A DNA stretch of 21,003 nt from a virus. The stretch is taken from positions 1 through 21,003 of IMG/VR virus record IMGVR_UViG_3300047491_001078. One strand, 5' to 3'. Position numbers and translations under genes: made by a program. This document shows, one piece after another, positions 1 to 4,847 of the stretch (position 1 is its first letter; every line of letters begins with the position of its first letter). The notes below the pieces were generated by a model. It saw only the letters and a list, made by a program, of their open reading frames with translations. It did no database searches and was not told where the DNA came from.

Positions 1-108
1 ATCATATAAGTTGTATGATAATAGAATATAGATAACTATTTATTTAAATTTGATCTAATTTTTATTTACTTTTTTTATACTTATCATATAATATATATAA
101 TAATAGAA
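1..108 (+). repeat. Imperfect direct repeat in the AT-rich leader (1-26 and 83-108)
   Basis: Two 26-nt units share atcatataa at one end and ataatagaa at the other, separated by exactly 8 nt in each (gttgtatg and tatatata). By eye 22 of 26 positions agree. The second copy contains the TATAAT hexamer of the promoter at 65-92 and the first contains TATAAG in the same place. It may be a duplicated promoter -10 region (tandem promoters) or a repeated operator. The rest of the leader is almost pure A+T with no gene. Confidence 0.45.
65..92 (+). promoter_or_regulatory. Putative sigma70-like promoter upstream of the first small gene
   Basis: TTTACT (65-70), a 16-nt spacer and a perfect TATAAT (87-92), about 40 nt before the first start codon. 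The block TACTTTT followed 13 nt later by TATAAT resembles two other sites in the window, at 1674-1702 and 7946-7974. In a region this AT-rich a lone TATAAT means little, so the support comes from the shared arrangement and the position before a run of co-directional genes. Confidence 0.45.
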
Positions 109-131
109 ACTTTATTTTGAAAGGAAACCTT

Positions 132-332
132 ATGAAAAAAAGTGGTAGTGGTTTAAGGACTTGTGGCTATTGCGCTTCGTTAGATATTAGTAAGCCGCAG
201 TCGGATGGTTTTTTAAATGGTTTTTACTGTCCTATTAAGAACTGCACTAGAGCTCCTGGTGCAGCATGTTATCCTGAATGTTTTACTCCTGTACAGGATA
301 AGTGCGATGGTTACAAGAGATTAAAGAAGTAG
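132..332 (+). CDS. Small Cys-rich protein, paralogue 1 (unknown function)
   Basis: This 66-residue protein has seven cysteines: C11 and C14 (CGYC), C33, C38, C46, C50 and C58, and a lysine-rich tail. The ATG at 132 is chosen because AAAGGA lies 6 nt upstream; a TTG at 117 in the same frame has no ribosome site and would cover it. The layout CG-x-C-x2-LD, then GF-x-C, then CF recurs in the next gene (351-545) and more loosely in 1206-1403, so these look like a small paralogous family. The cysteine pairs suggest metal binding, most likely zinc, which is inferred from spacing only. There is no signal peptide or membrane segment, so it should be cytoplasmic. It is the first gene after the promoter at 65-92. 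Confidence 0.7.
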   Translation: MKKSGSGLRTCGYCASLDISKPQSDGFLNGFYCPIKNCTRAPGAACYPECFTPVQDKCDGYKRLKK

Positions 333-350
333 TTTAGTGAAAGGAGAAAT

Positions 351-545
351 ATGATGGGAACTTGTAAAGAAGATTTTTGTGGTGATTGTAAATATTTGGA
401 CCGTACAGTAACTGGAACGCACGGATACACACAAGGCTTTTTGTGTGTAAAAAAGCAGAGTTTTAGAAGTAATGGTTCTGTGGCGCCTGATAATTGCTTT
501 GCGCATAGAGGATTTAAGTGGCCTGTACAGTCATCTAGCGAGTAG
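351..545 (+). CDS. Small Cys-rich protein, paralogue 2 (unknown function)
   Basis: This 64-residue protein has cysteines at 5, 10, 13, 32 and 49. Its CGDCKYLD, TQGFLC and DNCF segments line up with CGYCASLD, LNGFYC and PECF of the gene just upstream, which suggests tandem duplication and divergence. A strong AAGGAG sits 5 nt before the ATG at 351; the second codon is also ATG, so either could be used. The C-x2-C pair plus later cysteines is compatible with a zinc knuckle. It is co-transcribed with its neighbour 18 nt upstream and ends 3 nt before the winged-helix gene. No family can be assigned. Confidence 0.7.
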   Translation: MMGTCKEDFCGDCKYLDRTVTGTHGYTQGFLCVKKQSFRSNGSVAPDNCFAHRGFKWPVQSSSE

Positions 546-548
546 TGT

Positions 549-1055
549 ATGACTAAAGGAGAATATGAAGCTAAAGTAAAGATACTGGAGTATTTAATTT
601 TTGTTAGGAGGCAGTATGAACTTTTGCATGGAACTGTTGATGATACCCCAATAACAAGAGGCTTTAATATTGAGGGGTTTACTTCTGTAAGTGATATTGA
701 GCTAAATACAGGTATATCAGTGGCATTGATTAGAAATGCCTTAAAAGGTTGTGACTTAGTAGTAAGTAGAACAGGTAAAGCTGGTGGTTATCGCTTAAGT
801 GTTGCACCGAATAGTTTGCAGCATAGAGCTAATGCGATAGCCTTTGAAAATGACGGAAAAAGTCCAATTAAATGGGTGCGTGTAGTACCTTTAACATTGG
901 ATGATTTGATTGGTGAATATGTTGAAGGGCTGATAAAGTTTAACGTTTTTTATGAGGATATTGTTACAGATTTGATTGTAGCAGCACGTAAAAAGTTAAA
1001 GAAAAAGGTACTGTATGAATTTAGGCTAACCGCTTTTGGAGTGAGACATGAATAA
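549..1055 (+). CDS. Winged-helix DNA-binding protein with Rrf2-like wing
   Basis: This is a 168-residue protein. Residues about 45-85 read like a winged helix: a helix pair around SVSDIELNTGIS-x-ALIRNALKG, then a basic wing with SRTGKAGGYRLS (residues 73-84), which strongly resembles the S-R-G-x-x-GGY-x-L wing of Rrf2-family regulators. The cluster cysteines of iron-sulfur Rrf2 proteins are absent (only C68), so an Fe-S sensor role is not supported. The N-terminal 40 residues and the basic, helical C-terminal half (RKKLKKK near 150) have no recognised match. The ribosome site is weak; the start lies 3 nt after the previous stop, suggesting translational coupling. It probably binds DNA as a phage or host regulator, but it could instead be a replication or packaging accessory protein. 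Confidence 0.65.
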   Translation: MTKGEYEAKVKILEYLIFVRRQYELLHGTVDDTPITRGFNIEGFTSVSDIELNTGISVALIRNALKGCDLVVSRTGKAGGYRLSVAPNSLQHRANAIAFENDGKSPIKWVRVVPLTLDDLIGEYVEGLIKFNVFYEDIVTDLIVAARKKLKKKVLYEFRLTAFGVRHE

Positions 1056-1206
1056 GATTGTATATGTAGTATCTATTGATGGTGGTCCAATAGCAGCATA
1101 TGAGTTTGAGCAAAAAGCAAAACAGGTTATAGATAATCTTAGAGAGCTTAAGTGTTATAAAGAATCTAAGATAGAAATATCTGAAGTGTTTTTTGTTGGT
1201 AACTAA
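1048..1206 (+). CDS. Small unknown protein (52 aa)
   Basis: This short reading frame encodes 52 residues starting MNKIVYVVSIDGG and ending EISEVFFVGN. Its ATG overlaps the end of the winged-helix gene by 8 nt, and its stop codon shares one base with the next ATG (TAATG), the tight packing expected of a real coupled gene in this operon. Predicted layout is a beta strand (IVYVVSI), a charged helix (about residues 18-35) and a second strand (IEISEVFFV), a compact alpha/beta shape. One cysteine and no membrane segment. Function is unknown. Support is context and codon content rather than homology. Confidence 0.55.
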   Translation: MNKIVYVVSIDGGPIAAYEFEQKAKQVIDNLRELKCYKESKIEISEVFFVGN

Positions 1207-1403
1207 TGGTAATTGTTGCTAAGGAAAATTGTACAGAATGTGTATTTGGAGATAGGAATATATCATTAGTAGTTATTAATAGTAAAATAAGAGGTGTGTG
1301 TAATAAAACTGGTTGTGTGTTAGTAAGACTTGGTGATAATTTCTATGCTCCATGTAACGAGTTTATTTCTAAAAAGGATTATGATGCTTTATGGGAACAC
1401 TAA
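1206..1403 (+). CDS. Small Cys-rich protein, paralogue 3 (unknown function)
   Basis: This 65-residue protein has cysteines at 9, 12, 32, 37 and 50. The order C-x2-C, a short acidic turn (FGDRN), G-x-C near residue 32 and a C-x2-F element near 50 parallels the two Cys-rich proteins at 132-332 and 351-545, though identity is low. A zinc-binding fold is the simplest guess. It starts in a TAATG overlap with the 52-residue gene upstream and overlaps the zinc-ribbon gene downstream by 13 nt. A purine-rich site before the start is missing, so translation is probably coupled to the upstream gene. Confidence 0.6.
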   Translation: MVIVAKENCTECVFGDRNISLVVINSKIRGVCNKTGCVLVRLGDNFYAPCNEFISKKDYDALWEH

Positions 1404-1636
1404 AAAGATCTTCTACATGTGAAGTATGCTCTGAGATATTTTTTGCTACTCCATGGTGGGTTACTGTTTGTGGTACCTGTATAGCAGTAGCTAAGAGCAT
1501 GGTTACAGATTTGTTGAAGTTGGAAGAAGGGCTTACAGAATGGGAGGTTAAATTTTTAGAAGATATAAATAAAGGAGAACGGCTCTCTGTTAAGCAGGTA
1601 AAGCTTGTATTTAAGCTGTATCGAGAAAAAATTTAA
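1391..1636 (+). CDS. Zinc-ribbon protein with C-terminal helical domain
   Basis: This 81-residue protein has two clean cysteine pairs, C10-x2-C13 and C27-x2-C30, 13 residues apart, the pattern of a zinc ribbon. Residues about 45-80 form a charged helical segment (LTEWEVKFLEDINKG then LSVKQVKLVFKLY). From memory this resembles a short WE-x2-FL / LS-x-KQ helical module seen in phage and bacterial nucleic-acid-linked proteins; that match was not checked. A role in nucleic acid binding or in modulating a host enzyme would fit but is inference. It is the last gene before a 118-nt gap that contains the next promoter. No hairpin terminator is visible after it. Confidence 0.65.
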   Translation: MGTLKRSSTCEVCSEIFFATPWWVTVCGTCIAVAKSMVTDLLKLEEGLTEWEVKFLEDINKGERLSVKQVKLVFKLYREKI

Positions 1637-1673
1637 ACTTGTTAATTATTTGTAAAAAATATATAAAATAACG

Positions 1674-1702
1674 TTTACTTTTGGAGAAAAAAGGCATATA
1701 AT
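1674..1702 (+). promoter_or_regulatory. Putative promoter of the secreted-protein cassette
   Basis: TTTACT (1674-1679), a 17-nt spacer and a perfect TATAAT (1697-1702). TACTTTT begins at 1676 and is followed by exactly 14 nt and TATAAT, the same geometry as the site at 7946-7974. The expected transcript start is near 1709, about 45 nt before the ATG at 1755. It lies in a 118-nt non-coding gap, one of the few gaps of that size in the window. Confidence 0.6.
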
Positions 1703-1754
1703 ATAATTGTTTAGTTGTATGTACTGCTGAAAAGTTAATAAGGAGCCTAATATT

Positions 1755-2051
1755 ATGAAGTATGTTATTTTTGCTTTGACTGCTGTTAGTATGCTTATAG
1801 GAGTTTCATTTGGAGATGCATATTATAGTCAAGTAGAAAGAGACTACTATAGAAGAGCAACTTATAGTAGATATGTAGTTCCACAGTATATTGAGAGTCC
1901 TAATTGGTATATTAATAGTGTGCGAGAAAAAAGAACGTATTCTAAAGAGTACTACTTAAGCGGAAAGCAGTACACGAGAAACATATATGAGAAGCGGAAA
2001 GGAGATAACAGATGGTTAGAAAGAAGTAATGGCAGAACATATAATAAGTAG
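1755..2051 (+). CDS. Secreted or membrane-anchored Tyr-rich basic protein
   Basis: This 98-residue protein starts with a textbook signal-peptide-like segment: a lysine at position 2, a hydrophobic core through about residue 19, then SFGDAYYS, where cleavage after G20 or A22 is plausible. The mature part is unusually rich in tyrosine, arginine and lysine (for example ERDYYRRATYSRY) and has no cysteine, so it should be a basic protein outside the cytoplasmic membrane. AAGGAG lies 10 nt before the ATG. It is the first gene behind its own promoter and is followed by a 59-residue gene and a terminator. Possible roles are superinfection exclusion, envelope modification or lysis support. If the signal peptide is uncleaved it would be a membrane-tethered protein. 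Confidence 0.65.
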   Translation: MKYVIFALTAVSMLIGVSFGDAYYSQVERDYYRRATYSRYVVPQYIESPNWYINSVREKRTYSKEYYLSGKQYTRNIYEKRKGDNRWLERSNGRTYNK

Positions 2052-2096
2052 GTACAAGTAAACAACAAAAAGGAAACAAGTAGAAAGGAATTTAAG

Positions 2097-2276
2097 ATGG
2101 CTAAGGATGTTAAGGTTCAGATGGTTGTTGAAAAAGAATGCAAAAGCTGCGTTAGGTTTAAGGCTGCTACGCCTGAAGCTAATAAGCTTGTAAGTACCGT
2201 ATATATCAATAATGCCGCGCTTGAACAGATTGGTAGCCCTGATAAGATTGAGCTTACCATTAGCGCTGGTAAGTAA
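2097..2276 (+). CDS. Small C-x2-C protein (59 aa), probably highly expressed
   Basis: This 59-residue frame begins MAKDVKVQMVVEKECKSCVR and ends ELTISAGK. It has one cysteine pair (C15, C18) and a predicted all-beta C-terminal half (VSTVYI, IELTIS). GAAAGGAA lies 6 nt before the ATG. Codon choice (GCT, CTT, ACC, ATC, AAG, GGT) is closer to the major capsid gene than to its AT-rich neighbours, suggesting strong expression. From memory it resembles a widespread class of very small phage and mobile-element proteins with a K-x-x-x-R-[FY] start and a VY[IV]-x3-AL ... I-x-[LV]-TI end; that was not checked. It follows the secreted-protein gene by 45 nt and is closed off by a terminator 39 nt after its stop. 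Confidence 0.7.
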   Translation: MAKDVKVQMVVEKECKSCVRFKAATPEANKLVSTVYINNAALEQIGSPDKIELTISAGK

Positions 2277-2315
2277 GCTGCGAGTACTTTTGTTGTTGTT
2301 GGAGTCTTTAGTTTG

Positions 2316-2355
2316 GGGTTAAGAGGGAAATAAGCCACCCACTTAACCCTTTATT
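2316..2355 (+). terminator. Intrinsic terminator after the secreted-protein cassette
   Basis: GGGTTAAG-A-GGG (2316-2327) pairs with CCC-A-CTTAACCC (2338-2349): 11 base pairs with one A-A mismatch and a 10-nt loop, followed by TTTATTT. Both strength and position, just after the 59-residue gene and before a new ribosome site, support Rho-independent termination. Confidence 0.75.
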
Positions 2356-2399
2356 TATACAGTAAAATTTGGAGACTAAAATAGTTATTAGGAGACTTT

Positions 2400-2582
2400 A
2401 TGGGACATTTGAGATTGGTTAAAAAGGAGCGGTTGGTTAATCAAGTATTTAGTGCTGCAGCAAAGTGCGCGCTTAGAAAAAAGCTTAAAGCAAAAAAGGT
2501 TGATGTTAAAAATGAGAAAGGTAAAGTAATTGGGTTTTATTTTGAGCCACAATTAGCAAAGTATACCTTTAGAAAGGTTTAG
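2400..2582 (+). CDS. Small basic protein (60 aa), unknown
   Basis: This 60-residue, strongly basic protein (many Lys/Arg, e.g. RKKLKAKK) has a short helix followed by a strand-turn-strand ending (VDVKNEKGKVIGFYFEP). ATTAGGAGACTTT directly precedes the ATG, a good ribosome site; the same GGAGACT string occurs 20 nt further upstream without a start codon. It begins 45 nt after the terminator, so it needs readthrough or an unseen promoter. The charge suggests nucleic acid contact, which is only inference. Its stop is 2 nt before the hydrolase gene start. Confidence 0.6.
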   Translation: MGHLRLVKKERLVNQVFSAAAKCALRKKLKAKKVDVKNEKGKVIGFYFEPQLAKYTFRKV

Positions 2583-2584
2583 TT

Positions 2585-3211
2585 ATGGTTATGCCAAAAT
2601 ATGCATATACAGCTTATAGGAATAATATTAGTTCTTTTGGGTATTTAAATTGTACTGACAAAGTTACATTAAGTCCTAAAACATGGTTTTGGGCTTTAAT
2701 TGGACATACTGCTAGAACATTTGTTGATCCTGAAACTAATATTGCATATGTGTATGAGGCGACGACTTTGAATGACGGCACACGGGGTACACAGATTACG
2801 CTAATGTCTGATTGGTTGAAAAAGAGGACGCGTACTCATGTGTACTACCGTGCACCTGTTTTTGTTAATAAGTTAGAAGAAGAACCTTGTAATACTTTGT
2901 TTAAGCAGCATATCAAGAAGTTTAGAGGTTTGCCTTATCCAGATTTAAAACAATGGAAATGGCGTTGGCATATGGTAAATGCAGCATTGGATCTTGGTAT
3001 TAAAGAGTTAGAAAATAAGGATCAAGAGGAAATGATGCATTGCACACAGTTAGCGGTGCATTTAGATAGGTATTGTGGCTTAGTAAGTAAAGATGTAAAT
3101 CCTGCTGAATGGGAACCTGATAATTGTAGAAATCGTAGTAGGATAGATAAAGAGTTGGCAAAAGTAGGAAAAATGGTACTTACGTATGAAGTGGAGCTGT
3201 ACTATGGCTGA
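2585..3211 (+). CDS. Permuted papain-like (NlpC/P60-type) cysteine hydrolase
   Basis: This is a 208-residue protein. The arrangement IGHTAR (H41), then VYEAT (E58), then after about 95 residues MHCTQLAVHL (C153) with DRYCGL behind it matches the circularly permuted papain-like fold of the YiiX/YaeF group of NlpC/P60 enzymes, where the histidine strand comes first and the nucleophile cysteine sits at the start of a late helix. The substrate could be a peptide or amide bond, a peptidoglycan peptide or a lipid thioester; the family is diverse. There is no signal peptide, so it acts in the cytoplasm unless released at lysis or carried in the virion. The start at 2585 has AAAGG 7 nt upstream; a second ATG at 2591 is possible. 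It lies beside regulatory-looking small genes and not beside a holin, so a lysin role is uncertain. Confidence 0.65.
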   Translation: MVMPKYAYTAYRNNISSFGYLNCTDKVTLSPKTWFWALIGHTARTFVDPETNIAYVYEATTLNDGTRGTQITLMSDWLKKRTRTHVYYRAPVFVNKLEEEPCNTLFKQHIKKFRGLPYPDLKQWKWRWHMVNAALDLGIKELENKDQEEMMHCTQLAVHLDRYCGLVSKDVNPAEWEPDNCRNRSRIDKELAKVGKMVLTYEVELYYG

Positions 3212-3449
3212 TGGAACTTGTATATCTTGTAATAGTAAGTTTCCTGAAGAAGTATTGGAACTTTTTATTCAGAGTGAAACAAATATATTTGGTTTAATGT
3301 GCATGGGTTGTATTATTAAAAGGATTCGGGAAGTTATTGGTGATGAGTATCAATTTGAAACTAAGTATGCGCAGGATAAGTATTTAGCGTATCTTAATTA
3401 TATGAAAAAAGGAAAAAATAAAAATGCTTGTATTAAAAAGACGGCATAA
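3204..3449 (+). CDS. Zinc-ribbon-like protein (81 aa)
   Basis: This 81-residue protein has cysteine pairs C6-x2-C9 and C33-x2-C36, 23 residues apart, followed by a helical basic region (IIKRIREVIGDEY) and a Lys-rich end. GTGGAG lies 7 nt before the ATG at 3204, so this start is preferred over an in-frame ATG at 3186. It overlaps the hydrolase gene by 8 nt and the CsrA-like gene by 26 nt, indicating an operon with coupled translation. The two pairs suggest a bound zinc ion, possibly a DNA- or RNA-binding ribbon. No specific family is recognised. Confidence 0.6.
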   Translation: MADGTCISCNSKFPEEVLELFIQSETNIFGLMCMGCIIKRIREVIGDEYQFETKYAQDKYLAYLNYMKKGKNKNACIKKTA

Positions 3450-3645
3450 GCAAAGAATACTTATTGGCGATGATATTGTGATTACTGTATTTACTAAAAG
3501 CAAGTATGATAAAAGTGGTACAGTAATTTCTAATGTGTCAGTTGGTATTGATGCACCTGATAATGTAGTAATATTACGGGAAGAGTTGAAAAATGGAAAA
3601 AGATGTCAAAAAAGTAAACCTATTACCTATTTCAGAACAGAGTGA
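3424..3645 (+). CDS. csrA: CsrA/RsmA-like RNA-binding translational regulator
   Basis: This 73-residue protein keeps the hallmarks of CsrA: MLVLKRR at the start (L4, R6, R7 of the first strand), an IGDDIVITV strand (cf. IGDEVTVTV), GIDAP (cf. GVNAP) and VVILREEL (cf. VAVHREEI), with R52 in the place of the essential R44. CsrA forms a swapped dimer that binds GGA in mRNA leaders and blocks or stabilises translation. It differs by a longer, charged loop between strands 2 and 3 (around FTKSKYDKSG) and by an 18-residue tail that overlaps the next gene. AAAAGGA, a fair ribosome site and also a GGA site, lies 10 nt upstream, so autoregulation is possible. It may redirect host CsrA targets or time phage genes. 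The family call is firm; its targets are unknown. Confidence 0.85.
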   Translation: MLVLKRRHKQRILIGDDIVITVFTKSKYDKSGTVISNVSVGIDAPDNVVILREELKNGKRCQKSKPITYFRTE

Positions 3646-4036
3646 AGTAGCCTGGCTTATTAAGAAGATTGAGTTAGAGTTAAAAGATGTTATACCGATA
3701 TTAGACTCTGTAGGTAAGCAGTATGAGCATGATGTACCTTGGTCTGATAGGTTTTTAGCAGATCATAAGGCGTATCTTAAGAGAGTTCTTATTGGTGCTG
3801 TTGGAAGAATTAATACAAGTGCAGATGCGATTAAATTAGGTGTTATGTTTAAAACACCAGCGAAGTCTGCACATTTTACTTCAATGGGCCTATATAATGT
3901 GTTTAGAATTGCTAGGCAACGTAGAAGAGAAGTGATGTATATAAAGGATTTGCAAAAATGGGTGAACAGTTATTTAAGTGGAAAAGCTGCACCGCACATG
4001 TTTATAAACTATGCAAGGGATGGTTATTATGCCTAG
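3593..4036 (+). CDS. Unknown helical protein before the terminase genes
   Basis: This 147-residue, mostly helical, basic protein has no cysteine pair and no membrane segment. The ATG at 3593 has GGGAAGAG 7 nt upstream but lies 53 nt inside the CsrA-like gene; no usable later start near 3645 was found, so the long overlap is accepted. The last residues overlap the small terminase start by 8 nt. A helix around NVFRIARQRRREVMYI and the end YLSGKAAPHMF could contact DNA or RNA. Its position directly before the small terminase hints at a packaging or regulatory role, but no family is recognised. Confidence 0.55.
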   Translation: MEKDVKKVNLLPISEQSEVAWLIKKIELELKDVIPILDSVGKQYEHDVPWSDRFLADHKAYLKRVLIGAVGRINTSADAIKLGVMFKTPAKSAHFTSMGLYNVFRIARQRRREVMYIKDLQKWVNSYLSGKAAPHMFINYARDGYYA

Positions 4037-4847
4037 TAAAAAGAAGCCAGTTAAACAGGCAGACAAAATTGTCAAACCTGCAAAGAAAGCTAATAGTAAG
4101 CGAGTGGATAGAAACAAAAAACCAAGTAAAGCAGCTGTTGGAACAAATAAATATACGAGTAGAGCATTAGAAGAGCAAAATGTAGATTTTCCTTGGTTAA
4201 GTAATTTTGAAGCTTTAGTATTAGGCCGTGGAGGGTATTATGATACTGAAGGTGTGCTTCATAATCACGAAGGTTGTATTAGGTGTACTGCTATGGTGCA
4301 GTCTACCGGGCAACGATGTAAAAATTTTGCGGTTCATGGAGAGCTTACTTGTAATATACATGGAGGTACGCTTGCGAGAGCAAAAGCTGGTAAACAAAGA
4401 TTGTATTCAGCATTTATAGATGATCCTACGTTAGCAGCAGTATTTGAAAACGCTTGTAATGATGATAATAAGGAAATTAATGGGTTAAGAGAAGAGCTTG
4501 GCTTGTTAAGAATGTTATTGGCTAAGGTTTTAAGAACGTCTGAGCTTGATACCGCGAAAGAGGTTAAAGAAGTAGCGGGTGTTATTGGAGAAATTAGACA
4601 GTTAGTAGATTCATGTACAAAGGCAGAGCTTAGGCTTGGTCAATTAGTTGATATAAGTAAAATTGGATTAATAATGCAACAGGCAGCCAAAATAATTATG
4701 GTGCATGTTAAAGATGAGGAGGTTATAAAGAAAATTGCAGCAGACATCGATAACATCATTATCCCAAATGCTGGGGCAACAACTCCGCAGTTTGAACCAG
4801 TCAACAACTCTGGAAAAGTACGCGAATTGCCCACAGAAATTTATTAG
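4029..4847 (+). CDS. terS: Terminase small subunit (zinc-binding HGG type)
   Basis: This is a 272-residue protein. After a Lys-rich, probably disordered first 40 residues comes C83-x2-C86, TGQRC97, LTC108 and NIHGG (H111), a pattern I recognise from annotated phage small terminases (R-C-x-A ... TG-x-x-C ... C-x2-HGG). A long helical section follows (LREELGLLRMLLAKVL) of the kind used for oligomerisation. The small subunit recognises viral DNA and hands it to the large subunit at the portal. The ATG at 4029 is preferred because AAGGGA lies 8 nt before it; ATGs at 4011 and 4020 lack a site. It overlaps the large subunit gene by more than 100 nt. Assignment rests on the motif plus location. Confidence 0.75.
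   Translation: MPSKKKPVKQADKIVKPAKKANSKRVDRNKKPSKAAVGTNKYTSRALEEQNVDFPWLSNFEALVLGRGGYYDTEGVLHNHEGCIRCTAMVQSTGQRCKNFAVHGELTCNIHGGTLARAKAGKQRLYSAFIDDPTLAAVFENACNDDNKEINGLREELGLLRMLLAKVLRTSELDTAKEVKEVAGVIGEIRQLVDSCTKAELRLGQLVDISKIGLIMQQAAKIIMVHVKDEEVIKKIAADIDNIIIPNAGATTPQFEPVNNSGKVRELPTEIY

Noticed and set aside
1-116. AT-rich leader as a replication origin
   Set aside because: The only repeated structure is the two-copy unit with promoter elements; there is no iteron array or replication gene nearby.
117-131. TTG start for the first Cys-rich gene
   Set aside because: It overlaps the ribosome site that serves ATG 132.
4228-4419. Small plus-strand frame within the small terminase gene
   Set aside because: It has no ribosome site and lies in another frame of a gene with clear motifs.
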